DNA of 64,000 nucleotides from UBA5314 sp035560815. GTDB lineage: Bacteria; Bacillota; Syntrophomonadia; Syntrophomonadales; Syntrophomonadaceae. Position 1 is the stretch's first letter; the number at the start of each line of letters is the position of its first letter. Under the pieces are notes generated by a model. That model saw nothing but the letters and a program-made list of their open reading frames with translations. It was not told the origin of the DNA and did not search any database. Both the position numbers and the translations under genes were made by a program. The stretch spans positions 1-64,000 of the forward strand of contig DATMYR010000080.1 in NCBI GenBank assembly GCA_035560815.1, in the 5' to 3' direction. This document shows, piece after piece, positions 24,652 to 33,676 of the stretch.

Positions 24652-24943
24652 AGTACTCAGTTAATCCTAATTCTGTGTATTACTCGTCGAGGGAAATTTT
24701 TGTAGGACAAGGCGGTCGCTCCTTGCCATCCTTGGCACCGCGACACTAGACCATCCATGGCCGTCGGAGAATGAGTAATCATCGTCAATAACATTACCTA
24801 AAACACATAGCGTCCTAGCTGAGATAGATAAACTTTCATCAGTAATGTTACACGACAGCCTGGACGTATTGCGATTGACGACAACGCAGTCATGCGTAAA
24901 TTTAACCGACGATTATATATAGAATTAGGGTTAACAGAGTACT
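24652..24943. mobile_element. Probable MITE-like element with 37-bp terminal inverted repeats
   Basis: Left end 24652-24689 and right end 24943-24907 (reverse) match over roughly 30 of 37 positions: both read AGTACTC, then GTTAA, then CCTAATTCT, a TAT-rich part and TCGTCG. AGTACT at both ends is itself a palindrome and could be the target duplication. Inside are further nested inverted pairs (ATTACTC 24679/GAGTAAT 24773; CGTCAAT 24783/ATTGACG 24874; AACATTAC 24790/GTAATGTT 24842; CGTCC 24811/GGACG 24862, the last crossing the previous pair). No ORF of note. It could be a MITE or a folded RNA gene; transposase family unknown. Confidence 0.6.
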
Positions 24944-25077
24944 CGTTACTGTTAAAGATTTCAAATAATAGTCCTATTATAATACAGTATTTTGCGATGT
25001 TTGTAAAAACGCTTTTCGATGCGCGACGACATGCTCGGGGATTCCCTAAAATCGGGCTTTGCGTCCGGTTAAAAAAA

Positions 25078-25128
25078 GGACGGTGCGTTTATTTCCTCGT
25101 ACTAAAAAAGGAAACAAACGCACCGTCC
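25078..25128 (-). terminator. Inverted repeat acting as terminator after ndk
   Basis: Arms 25078-25096 and 25110-25128 match at 18 of 19 positions (core GGACGGTGCGTTT) and on the minus strand are followed by TTTTTTT. It lies 20 bases past the ndk stop, so it probably ends the ftsH-ndk transcript. Its arms resemble the GGGGACGGT-type dispersed hairpins. Confidence 0.8.
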
Positions 25129-25149
25129 CTAATAAACGTCTTTAATGAA

Positions 25150-25563
25150 TCAAATAGGTTTCAGTTCCGGGAAAAACAACCCGATCTCCCGATTGGCGGA
25201 TTCCTGGGAATCCGACCCGTGAATTACGTTGTAGGAAAGGCTCAAGGCCAAATCACCCCTGATGCTTCCCGGGGCCGCCTCCAGGGGATTAGTTGCTCCC
25301 ATCATCTGTCGAACAGCTGCCACTGCCTGGTCGCCTTCCCAAACCATGGCCACCACCGGACCCGAGGTGATAAATTCCACTAATTCAGGGAAGAAAGGCC
25401 GGTCCCGGTGCTCGGCATAATGCCGCCCGGCCAGTTCCGAACTGATCTCCATCATACGCATGGCCCGCAGGGTAAGCCCCCGGGCTTCAATTCTTTTAAT
25501 TATTTCCCCCACCATAGCTCTTTGCACTCCATCGGGTTTGATCATTACAAAAGTAGGCTCCAC
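25150..25563 (-). CDS. ndk: Nucleoside diphosphate kinase
   Basis: 137 residues. It balances NTP pools by moving the gamma phosphate through a phosphohistidine. The motif NVIHGSDS places the active His at 115, and MIKPDGVQR is the standard start. Eleven bases after the ftsH stop, so probably cotranscribed, with a strong terminator behind it. Confidence 0.96.
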   Translation of the reverse strand: MEPTFVMIKPDGVQRAMVGEIIKRIEARGLTLRAMRMMEISSELAGRHYAEHRDRPFFPELVEFITSGPVVAMVWEGDQAVAAVRQMMGATNPLEAAPGSIRGDLALSLSYNVIHGSDSQESANREIGLFFPELKPI

Positions 25564-25574
25564 CTTGGCCCTCC

Positions 25575-27437
25575 TTATAAAATTTCTTCCGGGATAGACA
25601 ACTCCGCCTTCTCCTGGCCCTGATCGCTGCCCGGCTGTAAATAATCTTTCATAATCAATTCGAATTCCTTCGCTTCCAGAGTCTCCTTATCCATCAGGTG
25701 GCGGGCCACTTCATGGAGTTTATCCATATGCTGGTTGAGAATTTCTTCTGCTTTCTTATAACTGTTCTCCATGTACTGACTGGCTTCTTTGTCGATGGCA
25801 TAGGCAATGGCATCCGAATAGTTGCGGTCCCGCGATATATCTTTGCCTAAAAATACTTCTTCAGTACGATGACCAAAAGTCAAGGGGCCCAACTCGTCTG
25901 ACATACCGTATTCGGTAATCATTTTACGCACGATGCTGCTAGCCCTTTCCAGGTCATTCTGGGCGCCGGTGCTGATATCGTTGAGCACCAGTGCTTCCGC
26001 CACCCGACCACCCAGCAGGGTGGTTACTTCATCCAACATGTAGGAGCGGGTGATATAATTGCGGTCTTCTTCCGGCAGCAAGAGAGTATAACCTCCCGCC
26101 CGACCCCGGGGGATGATGGAAACCTTATGGAGCTTATCGGTATGTGGTAAGAAAAAGCCCACAATCGCATGCCCGCCTTCATGGTAAGCCACCAGGCGTT
26201 TTTCCTTTTCGGAAATAACCCGGCTCTTTTTTTCCGGTCCGGCAATGACTCTCTCGATCGCTTCTTCCATTTCCCGCATGTTAATCTTGCTCTTGCTGCG
26301 GCGCGCAGCCAGAAGTGCGGCCTCGTTGACCATATTGGCCAGATCCGCTCCGGTGAAACCAGGGGTGCGTTTGGCCAGGATTGCCAGGTTGACATCTTCA
26401 TCCAGAGGCTTTTCTTTTGAATGTACTTCCAGGATGGCCTCCCGGCCTTTCACATCGGGGCGATCGATCAGAATATGACGATCAAAACGTCCGGGGCGCA
26501 GCAAAGCCGGATCTAGAATATCCGGACGGTTGGTAGAAGCCATAACGATAATACCCTCGTTGGTGGCAAAACCATCCATCTCCACCAGAAGCTGGTTCAG
26601 GGTTTGCTCCCGCTCATCATGGCCGCCTCCCAGTCCAGCACCACGATGGCGTCCAACGGCATCAATCTCATCGATAAATACGATGCAGGGAGCGTTCTTC
26701 TTTGCCTGTTCAAAGAGGTCCCGCACTCGGGCAGCACCCACGCCAACGAACATTTCCACGAAATCCGAACCACTTATGGAGAAAAAGGGCACGCCTGCTT
26801 CCCCGGCCACCGCTTTAGCCATCAGGGTTTTACCGGTACCCGGTGCTCCAAAAAGCAAGACCCCTTTGGGGATGCGGGCTCCAATCTGGATAAACTTTGC
26901 GGGGGTCTTGAGAAACTCGACGACCTCCTGCATCTCCTCTTTGGCTTCTTCAGCCCCGGCTACGTCTTTAAAGGATACCTTGACCTGCTCACCGGTCATG
27001 AGCCGGGCGCGGCTCTTGCCGAACTGCATGACCCGATTTCCTCCTCCCTGAGTCTGGTTCATGATGAAAACCAGAAAAGCGATAAGGATGACAATGGGCA
27101 GAAGGGTGCTGAGAAGCGATACCCACCAGGGTGTGGGCTTAATCGGATCGAATCCGAATTTCACTTTTTTATCCGTTAAGAGCTTAAGCAGGTCCCCTTC
27201 CTTGGGGGCGGTTGAAGTGAAATTGGTGCCGTTGGTTAGCTGGCCGGTAACATTATAGACCAGATCGTCCACTTCAAGATGTATGCTGCTGACCTGACCT
27301 TGTTCGACTGCGCTGATCAGGTCAGGGTAGTCAAGCTTGGTGGTTTTGGTTTCGGTATTGGAGGCCAATTTCATAGCAAAAAGCGCCAGAAGCACAATTA
27401 ACACATAAATGGCGATATTTTTTAAAGCCTTATCCAA
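25575..27437 (-). CDS. ftsH: ATP-dependent zinc metalloprotease FtsH
   Basis: 620 residues. Two N-terminal membrane helices (about 7-25 and 104-126) flank a small periplasm-side domain; the AAA domain has GAPGTGKT at 197-204 and IVFIDEID at 252-259; the protease domain has HEGGH at 419-423. It degrades misfolded membrane proteins and regulators as a hexamer, and in Bacillus also affects sporulation. The TTG start at 27437 follows AGGAGG. It has its own promoter in the gap after tilS; the hpt gene usually found there is absent. Confidence 0.97.
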   Translation of the reverse strand: MDKALKNIAIYVLIVLLALFAMKLASNTETKTTKLDYPDLISAVEQGQVSSIHLEVDDLVYNVTGQLTNGTNFTSTAPKEGDLLKLLTDKKVKFGFDPIKPTPWWVSLLSTLLPIVILIAFLVFIMNQTQGGGNRVMQFGKSRARLMTGEQVKVSFKDVAGAEEAKEEMQEVVEFLKTPAKFIQIGARIPKGVLLFGAPGTGKTLMAKAVAGEAGVPFFSISGSDFVEMFVGVGAARVRDLFEQAKKNAPCIVFIDEIDAVGRHRGAGLGGGHDEREQTLNQLLVEMDGFATNEGIIVMASTNRPDILDPALLRPGRFDRHILIDRPDVKGREAILEVHSKEKPLDEDVNLAILAKRTPGFTGADLANMVNEAALLAARRSKSKINMREMEEAIERVIAGPEKKSRVISEKEKRLVAYHEGGHAIVGFFLPHTDKLHKVSIIPRGRAGGYTLLLPEEDRNYITRSYMLDEVTTLLGGRVAEALVLNDISTGAQNDLERASSIVRKMITEYGMSDELGPLTFGHRTEEVFLGKDISRDRNYSDAIAYAIDKEASQYMENSYKKAEEILNQHMDKLHEVARHLMDKETLEAKEFELIMKDYLQPGSDQGQEKAELSIPEEIL

Positions 27438-27474
27438 AAACTTGTCCTCCTAAAAAGACTGATAATCCCGTCAT

Positions 27475-27503
27475 ATTTTAGCATAACGCGGTGTCCTTTT
27501 CAA
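27475..27503 (-). promoter_or_regulatory. Sigma-A promoter for ftsH
   Basis: On the minus strand TTGAAA (27503-27498), 17 bases, then TAAAAT (27480-27475); four and five of six to consensus, perfect spacing. Start about 30 bases before the ftsH TTG. Confidence 0.75.
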
Positions 27504-27519
27504 TGTGCAGGCCGGAGCT

Positions 27520-28923
27520 CTAATCACGTTTCATCCGGGTGACGGCATCATCTGCGCGAGATTCCTTCTTAATCACAAGAATCCGTTGGGATTGAGGTCT
27601 TACCCGCACTGGCTCTGCCACACAGCAGCCCATGATCGCATGTATTTCATGGTCTGAAGCGAGTAAGGGCACCCGGTCTCGTTCTTCCCAGGGCAGCTTG
27701 CGATCAATAAAATATTCCTTGACCTTTTTACTGCCTCGCCCCCCGGCCGGCCTAATCCGGTCCCCGGGGCGGCGGGAACGCAGGAAGAGCTGGTGGCCTT
27801 CCAATCGGTCATAATCAAGATACATCGCCTCATCAAATACCTGTGAGTCTGGATCGGTCAAAAAAAGAGAAAATCGCTGGCCTATCTCCGGAATGCTAAA
27901 ACTTCCAGGGATCTGGTCGAGTTTATGGCAAAAGTCCGTGGGCACCGCCTCCCGGTTGCTCAAAACCAGATGGTCATAAACTTTTTTGGCCACCAGACCT
28001 TTCTTCAATGGCACCATCCTATGAGAGCCGGTCTTGGTCTGTAAATCCCTGATTTTTTCGATGTCTTTCAGTTCCCACTCACCTTCGCCTCCCAGGCAAG
28101 CCAGTGCCCGTGCCAGCAGGCGGCGCTGACAGGCGGTGGGTTTTACCTGTAAACCCAAGTTGTCCACAATAAGCGTATTTTCATCAGGCTGTTCAACCAG
28201 TTCTTCAAAGGCAGCAGCTGCCATTTCCTCCAACCATTGATTCTCCTCCCTGGCAATGTCGGCCAACTGGTTTAAGTTCTGTACAATACGGCCATTAAAT
28301 TGATCCCGAAGCATAGGCAAGAGGCAATGGCGGATTCGATTGCGGGTATAGCGCAAATCCTGGTTGCTCTGGTCCTGACAAAACACAAGCCTTTGCTGGT
28401 GGAGATAGTCTAAAATTTCTTCTTTGCCCACACAAAGCAGCGGACGGATCAGCACCCCATTGCGGGGAAGGATGCCGCGCAACCCTTTGATACCGCTGCC
28501 CCGGAGTAGATGTATCAAAACCGTCTCGGCCACATCATCCTGATGGTGGGCGGTGGCGATGGCATGTGCTTCCTCCCGTTGACAAACTTCATAAAAAAAA
28601 CGATAACGCTCTTTTCTCCCGGTCTCTTCCAGAGATTTTTTTTGCATCCCGGCCAGAGCGAGTATATCCCGTTGGGCACTGAAAAAGGATACCCTTAGAT
28701 CATGACAGACCCGGCTTACCAGTTGTTCTTCATCCCCGGCTTCCGCCCGCAGTCCGTGGTTTAGATGCGCGGCGACCACCTGGATGCCCAGTTCGGTACG
28801 CAACCCAACCAGAATGTGAAGCAAAGCCATAGAATCAGGTCCGCCGGATACACCCAATACCACGGTTTGACCCTCTTTTAATAAATTATGTTCTATAATA
28901 TAAGCTTTTATCTTCTGCAGCAT
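27520..28923 (-). CDS. tilS: tRNA(Ile)-lysidine synthetase
   Basis: 467 residues. It converts the wobble C of tRNA-Ile(CAU) to lysidine. The PP-loop is SGGPDS at residues 26-31; HHQDDVAETVL and the R-rich C-terminal domain with GDRIRPAGGRGSKKVKEYF (written in part: GDRIRPAGGRGSKK) are family features. It follows spoIIE across a large inverted repeat and precedes ftsH, as in Bacillus but with no hpt between. GGAG lies nine bases before the ATG. Confidence 0.96.
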   Translation of the reverse strand: MLQKIKAYIIEHNLLKEGQTVVLGVSGGPDSMALLHILVGLRTELGIQVVAAHLNHGLRAEAGDEEQLVSRVCHDLRVSFFSAQRDILALAGMQKKSLEETGRKERYRFFYEVCQREEAHAIATAHHQDDVAETVLIHLLRGSGIKGLRGILPRNGVLIRPLLCVGKEEILDYLHQQRLVFCQDQSNQDLRYTRNRIRHCLLPMLRDQFNGRIVQNLNQLADIAREENQWLEEMAAAAFEELVEQPDENTLIVDNLGLQVKPTACQRRLLARALACLGGEGEWELKDIEKIRDLQTKTGSHRMVPLKKGLVAKKVYDHLVLSNREAVPTDFCHKLDQIPGSFSIPEIGQRFSLFLTDPDSQVFDEAMYLDYDRLEGHQLFLRSRRPGDRIRPAGGRGSKKVKEYFIDRKLPWEERDRVPLLASDHEIHAIMGCCVAEPVRVRPQSQRILVIKKESRADDAVTRMKRD

Positions 28924-29012
28924 GAAATACTCTCCGCTGTATAGAGAATCTATCCTTATGCTACCCCAGTTATGCCCTTTGTCAAACCATTCTAGGTATT
29001 TTTCCGAATATT

Positions 29013-29110
29013 GAAAGGGGTGTCAAGGGAACGGGGTTGTTAACAACATCTCGGGCAAACACTTCGATGTTCGATGTTGTCAACAACCCCGTTCCCTTGA
29101 CACCCCTTTT
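29013..29110. repeat. 38-bp-arm inverted repeat between spoIIE and tilS
   Basis: Arms 29013-29050 and 29073-29110 are almost perfect inverse copies, with the core GTCAAGGGAACGGGGTTGTT, sharing the family core of the 17504 repeat. The 22-base loop is unlike it. No T-tract on the minus strand beyond the arm ends; a strong hairpin in the spoIIE-tilS transcript is likely. Confidence 0.9.
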
Positions 29111-29126
29111 GCCGGCATTTAAGAAT

Positions 29127-31601
29127 CTAGTGTTCGTGGTTCAATTCGAGCCGGGCGCAGATGACTGTCATATCATCTGCCGGTTTGCCCCGGCAGAGGC
29201 TCAGTGCTTTGTGAATTAGGCACTCAGCAACCCGCTGGGGATCATTTTCATCCAGAATCGCCAGGTATTCCTGAACCCATAACTCCCCCTGACCCTTGCG
29301 TGGATTCTCTAATATACCGTCACTGACTTGTACCAGCATGTCTCCAATCTGAAGCTGCCAGTGCTCACTAACGGGTTCGATGTTTTCCAAAATCCCAATG
29401 GGCAGGGAATTGGATTCAATAGTTGAGACCTGTCTGCCATGCTTTATGAAGGAAGGCGCACTGCCAATTTTTATAAAGTCAACTCCGCCTTCATAAAGAT
29501 CAACCATAGCCATATCCAGGGTAGCAAAGCTCTCGGTTGCCGAGCGAAGCAGGAGAATGGAATTGATTGTTTTGAGCGTTGTTTCCTGATCGAAGCCGCT
29601 GCCCAAGAGGTTCTCAAGCAGACGCACCGCCGCCTGGCTCTCCCCCCAGGCCTTTTCTCCCACACCCATGCCATCGCTCAAAGCAATCAATTCTTTCCCT
29701 TGCTGCAGCGTGGCGATGGTAAAGCTGTCACCACATACCTGTTCTTTCCCAATCTGGGCCGCTCCACTGCACACCCGGTAGACAAAGCCGCGCCCCAGCA
29801 CTATCTGGCATATACCATCTCTACCGCGGGGGCACTGCTTTTCGTGGATCTCCAGCTTTTCCCCCAACAAGCTTGATACAGCCGGAGCAATGCAGCTTTC
29901 ACAATACTGGCCATCCGCGCAGGCATCAGTCATCAGGCTGAGCAGCAGCTGCCGATCTCCCTGTTCCAGGACGCTGACATCTTTAACCCGGATTCCTAAC
30001 CGGTTCATCTCCTTTATAATGACCTGGCGTACTTCAGGTTTGAGGATGGCGCGGGCCCCCATTTCCTCGATCAGGTTTTTTATCACCTGACTCACCCCTT
30101 TCAACTGCAGGGAAACCAGTTGACGGGACTGGTGGAAACGCAGAGCCCAGTATTCATTGATCCGCAGCTTGTCAAAAAGGCGATTGGTTTCTACCACCAT
30201 TTCTGATCCTTTAATACATCTCCGTTTGAAATCGCCGGAGACTTCTGCATAAGCGATTTCACCCTGGCTTTCCGCCAGCGAAAATATATCCAAGAGTTCC
30301 CGGGATGTTTGATAAGCTTCCCTTTCCCAGCATCGTTCATAACGGGTGCAGGTCGAGCAAATTCCCTGGGATAGTTCACTATACAAGTAGCTCAGGTAGG
30401 AACGATCATCGCCGGATGATCCATCTCTTTCCGCATTGAGAAAGGTCCCGCTCATTTCATCAAATATGTGTGCCAGTTCCTCCATACGATTGCGCGTGAT
30501 GCCCTCCAGTTGGGATGCAGCCAATTGCATCGACCCGGATTCCATGCTGTGCACCGGACCCAGAGATTGAATGGCCATCCGTTCTTTCCAGGCCGTAGGC
30601 AGGATAAAGAAGATTAGGGCAGCAATCCCTGTCTCCCAGATTCCCATCAGGCTGGCCTGGTCTTCGGACATAAACATAGCAAAAGCGAGGTTGCCCAGCA
30701 TAAATCCTATAATACTTCCTATTTGCCCAAAATTCCGAAACAAGCCGGCTAACAAACCAGAAATACCATACATTCCTATACTCGGGGCAAATATTTTAGA
30801 AGTTATCGAAGGGATAATCCCCGACATAACCCCTACCATGGTTCCCCCTCCACTACCCCACAAATAGGCGGTTAGCAGAATGCCCAGGCGGCACAGAATG
30901 GCGCCAACACTCAACCCGGCCAGATGAATGTCATTCAGACCCATGATTAATCCAATTCCCATCACGATAAAAGCGGACCGGTCTTCAAAAGTAAAAACCG
31001 CCAGGGGTTTGCGTTGTGTAATGACCTCTTCTCCCACCAGGCTTATGAAAGTCAGTACGGCGCTGATCAAAGCTTCGAAAACCACTACCATTTCCCGGTA
31101 GAATGTAAAGGTACTACCCAGAAGGAGTAGACTTTTTACTACAAAAATGGTGGAGGCGGTAACCAGGGGAAGCCCCAGCCACAATCTGGACTGACTGATT
31201 TTGATTTGTCTGGTTATGGCTAAAAGAACAAGAATGGTGAGTATATTGCTCCACAGGCTCAATCCCTGCAAAACAGAAAATAATCCAATAATCGCGCCCA
31301 GACCCAGGATGAACCCTCGCCCAAAGCTTTTTCGGCTAAAAGCCACCAGGAAGGCGAACATAAAAGGGAGTAGTTCACCCAGGATAAAAGCCCGCGCCAT
31401 AATGAGGGCTGCTACCGCCAGTAGAGCGTTCTCGGCTGACAGCAAGGAGTGCAGTGCTGCACCAGCGGCTCTCCCCTGCAAAGAGATAGCATTAATGTCG
31501 GGCAGCAACCCGTAAAGCTGATGCCAGCGATCCGGCCGGCGCCGCACAGTGCTGGCTTGGCCTACCCTTTGGAAAGGATAGACCTCCATTTTTTCCCGCA
31601 T
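29127..31601 (-). CDS. spoIIE: Stage II sporulation protein E, phosphatase
   Basis: 824 residues. The N-terminal half is a polytopic membrane domain (about ten helices, 40-320), the middle a regulatory domain, and the C-terminal third a PPM-type serine phosphatase with ALSDGMGVGEKA and VSDGILEN. SpoIIE dephosphorylates SpoIIAA-P at the asymmetric septum and so releases sigma-F in the forespore. I chose the ATG at 31601 with GGAGGTGGG upstream; the frame continues 11 codons further. It lies between ppx and tilS, as in Bacillus. A TATAAT at 31639-31634 may be its -10. Confidence 0.95.
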   Translation of the reverse strand: MREKMEVYPFQRVGQASTVRRRPDRWHQLYGLLPDINAISLQGRAAGAALHSLLSAENALLAVAALIMARAFILGELLPFMFAFLVAFSRKSFGRGFILGLGAIIGLFSVLQGLSLWSNILTILVLLAITRQIKISQSRLWLGLPLVTASTIFVVKSLLLLGSTFTFYREMVVVFEALISAVLTFISLVGEEVITQRKPLAVFTFEDRSAFIVMGIGLIMGLNDIHLAGLSVGAILCRLGILLTAYLWGSGGGTMVGVMSGIIPSITSKIFAPSIGMYGISGLLAGLFRNFGQIGSIIGFMLGNLAFAMFMSEDQASLMGIWETGIAALIFFILPTAWKERMAIQSLGPVHSMESGSMQLAASQLEGITRNRMEELAHIFDEMSGTFLNAERDGSSGDDRSYLSYLYSELSQGICSTCTRYERCWEREAYQTSRELLDIFSLAESQGEIAYAEVSGDFKRRCIKGSEMVVETNRLFDKLRINEYWALRFHQSRQLVSLQLKGVSQVIKNLIEEMGARAILKPEVRQVIIKEMNRLGIRVKDVSVLEQGDRQLLLSLMTDACADGQYCESCIAPAVSSLLGEKLEIHEKQCPRGRDGICQIVLGRGFVYRVCSGAAQIGKEQVCGDSFTIATLQQGKELIALSDGMGVGEKAWGESQAAVRLLENLLGSGFDQETTLKTINSILLLRSATESFATLDMAMVDLYEGGVDFIKIGSAPSFIKHGRQVSTIESNSLPIGILENIEPVSEHWQLQIGDMLVQVSDGILENPRKGQGELWVQEYLAILDENDPQRVAECLIHKALSLCRGKPADDMTVICARLELNHEH

Positions 31602-31633
31602 TTTGCTATCCCACCTCCAGACTTTGTCCACCA

Positions 31634-31662
31634 ATTATAACAAGTCTATATGGAAAATTTTG
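31634..31662 (-). promoter_or_regulatory. Possible -10 region upstream of spoIIE
   Basis: A TATAAT (31639-31634) precedes spoIIE with a start about 25-30 bases before the ATG. No good -35 hexamer is visible at 17 bases (CAAAAT), and no clear Spo0A box, which Bacillus spoIIE promoters use. Weak call. Confidence 0.35.
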
Positions 31663-31871
31663 TAATTCGTTGTGGGGGGCCTTTTTTCTTTTAAACAAAA
31701 TTCCAGGAAATCACGGTTAAAAGAACCAGAATCTTTCCTGCTTCAACAAAGATATGCACATTTTAAGGCTGAACAAGGGAATGGTAAACCGGAAGGACGA
31801 TCTATTTGTTTCCTTTATATCTGTCTTGGCAGGCGAAGGGATGTCCGAAAGTGTGACGGGTGAGAAAAAAT

Positions 31872-32750
31872 CTACCCACCCGTATAAATCTTGCAGATAA
31901 TTGCATTCAGGAGATCGCTTTCACTCACCAGAGTCTGTTCCCGGCCCAGAATCTTCATAACAGCCAGCATGATACGAGCCCCCTGAATAATAATATCTGC
32001 TCTTTTAGGCTCCAAACCTGGTAGATGGCGGCGCTCTTCCAAGCTCAAGGATTGCAGGTTTTGGAATATCTTTTCAATTTCTTGCCGCATGAGGCGGTGT
32101 CCATGAACCAGTTCCGAGTTATACTCTGACAAAGCCAACTTGATAGCCACCAGGCTGGTTGCAGTTCCACCCACAAAGACCAGGGGATGATCATCCATCT
32201 CTCGGCTAATGTCCAGCAGAGGAGCCAAGATATCCTGAATCCGGTGATCATCCATAGCTTCTTCTGTTGCCCGTACGGCTCCCACCGGAAAGGAGAGCAG
32301 ATGAGGCTGATGGTCCTGCCATACAATTTCGGTGCTTCCTCCCCCCAGGTCCACCACCAGAGGACTGGTCTTCAGGCCCAGACCCGAGCATACTCCCTGA
32401 AAACTAAGCCAGGCTTCCTCCTCCCCGGCAATTACCTCCACCCGCATTCCGCTGCATTCCTTCTGCACACGCTCCAGGAATTCCTGGCGATTCTTCGCCT
32501 CCCGAACTGCACTAGTAGCCACCACCCGGTAAGCCTGGACCTGGTAGTGAGCCATCTGTTCTTGGAAGTGCTGCAAGCAAGCCACCGTGCGCCTTATGGC
32601 TTCCATGCTTAAGACCCCGTACGCGGCCAGGCCCTGACCCATCCGAGTGCTCTCCAAATCACGGCACAGAATCTGGAAGCCTTCCGTTGAGGCCTCGCCT
32701 ATGAGGAGACGACAGGAGTTGGTTCCAATATCAATAGCTGCACATCTCAT
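31872..32750 (-). CDS. Ppx/GppA exopolyphosphatase-family phosphatase
   Basis: 292 residues, one ASKHA catalytic unit without the C-terminal HD domain of full Ppx. Phosphate motifs DIGTNSCRLL (7-16) and DLGGGSTEI (around 138-146) and GAVRATE/GGTATSL are present. The family hydrolyses polyphosphate or pppGpp; the choice cannot be made here. It is between the S1 protein and spoIIE, the reverse of the stress-related set; a terminator-like hairpin separates it from the S1 gene. Confidence 0.9.
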   Translation of the reverse strand: MRCAAIDIGTNSCRLLIGEASTEGFQILCRDLESTRMGQGLAAYGVLSMEAIRRTVACLQHFQEQMAHYQVQAYRVVATSAVREAKNRQEFLERVQKECSGMRVEVIAGEEEAWLSFQGVCSGLGLKTSPLVVDLGGGSTEIVWQDHQPHLLSFPVGAVRATEEAMDDHRIQDILAPLLDISREMDDHPLVFVGGTATSLVAIKLALSEYNSELVHGHRLMRQEIEKIFQNLQSLSLEERRHLPGLEPKRADIIIQGARIMLAVMKILGREQTLVSESDLLNAIICKIYTGG

Positions 32751-32774
32751 AAAAATCTCCTTGTTCCCAACAAT

Positions 32775-32800
32775 AAAAAAGCACTCCTTTGCAGAAGTGC
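32775..32800 (-). terminator. Rho-independent terminator after the S1-domain gene
   Basis: On the minus strand GCACT pairs with AGTGC (arms 32796-32800 and 32781-32785), with extra pairing inside, followed by TTTTTT. It lies 20 bases past the S1 gene stop and just before the ppx-like gene. Confidence 0.7.
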
Positions 32801-32822
32801 CAATTCTCTTGTGTAAGCCAAA

Positions 32823-33287
32823 TTAATAATTGCGGTTGCGCCGCTTTTGCTCCATCCGGTGTTTGAGGGGCTGCATTCTTTCGTCGCTTTCTTTTAAAAA
32901 TTTAGCGATCTTATCATCCAAATTGACCGGGCCACTTTCGGCTTTTCTTCCACTATTGCCTGCATATCTGCCACCTGAATGTCCTTCAGAATCCCTGCGG
33001 CCATAATGGGCATGAGCAGGCCGGCTCTCAGGGGGTTTGGGTGGCAACGCCTGTTTTATGGATAATCCAATCTTCTTGCCAGCTACGTTCAGGACTTTAA
33101 CCTTGACATTATCACCTTCTTTGATAAAGTCCTTTACGTCCTTCACGTAGGTATCGGCAATCTCAGAGATATGAACCAGTCCAACAGATCCACCCGGCAA
33201 CTCGATGAATGCGCCAAACTTGGTAATGCCCTGTACCCTGCCTTCGAGAATCTCTCCAGGAACAATATTTGTTTGTTCAGTCGGCAT
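32823..33287 (-). CDS. S1 RNA-binding domain protein (YabR/GSP13-like)
   Basis: 154 residues. One S1 domain (about 10-80) with GEILEGRVQGITKFGAFIELPGG (written in part: GRVQGITKFGAFIELPGG) and GLVHISEIADTYVKDV, then a basic glycine/arginine-rich tail. Like YabR and GSP13 it probably binds RNA or ribosomes. The ATG at 33287 gives a start matching the family; TTG seven codons upstream is unlikely. Follows the divIC-like gene as in Bacillus. Confidence 0.9.
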   Translation of the reverse strand: MPTEQTNIVPGEILEGRVQGITKFGAFIELPGGSVGLVHISEIADTYVKDVKDFIKEGDNVKVKVLNVAGKKIGLSIKQALPPKPPESRPAHAHYGRRDSEGHSGGRYAGNSGRKAESGPVNLDDKIAKFLKESDERMQPLKHRMEQKRRNRNY

Positions 33288-33376
33288 ATGGTGTGATGTC
33301 CCCCTCAAAGTATGCTATTTTAATTTTAGTAAAAGGGGCCAACATAGTCAATACGAAACGGTACTGCCACACAAGT

Positions 33377-33676
33377 CTAATTCGCTTGTTCCTTCTGCAG
33401 AATATATCGTTCACCATTTTTCAGCATTCCCAATCGTTCGCGGGCTATTCTCTCTACGGTTTCTGGAGAATTGAGCGTATTTTTTTCCTGGCTCAACTGC
33501 TGGTTCCGAGCCAGTAAATCTTGTTTCTGCTTCTCCAACTGTACCTTGCGTTCATTCAGCTGAACAACCGTAAAGGCCCGCGGAACCACTGCTACCGCCA
33601 TCAATACCAGGCATAGGCCCAGGAGGATCAGGCGGCCGGGCTTATTTTTATTATTTTTACGGGCTGCTATCTTCAT
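33377..33676 (-). CDS. divIC: Septum formation initiator, DivIC/FtsB family
   Basis: 99 residues: short basic N-terminus, one membrane helix (about 16-36), then a coiled coil (about 38-72) and the ERIARERLGMLKNGE tail of the family. It is part of the DivIB-DivIC-FtsL complex that regulates peptidoglycan synthesis at the septum. Overlaps the preceding HTH gene by about 20 bp. Position between yabQ and yabR matches divIC in Bacillus. Confidence 0.9.
   Translation of the reverse strand: MKIAARKNNKNKPGRLILLGLCLVLMAVAVVPRAFTVVQLNERKVQLEKQKQDLLARNQQLSQEKNTLNSPETVERIARERLGMLKNGERYILQKEQAN

Noticed and set aside
24892..25383. 163-codon plus-strand frame
   Set aside because: Runs through the MITE right end and antisense to ndk; looks like a chance frame.
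31856..31883. ACGGGTG...CACCCGT hairpin at the ppx stop
   Set aside because: The T-run is in the loop, so it is not an intrinsic terminator, and the stem overlaps the stop codon.
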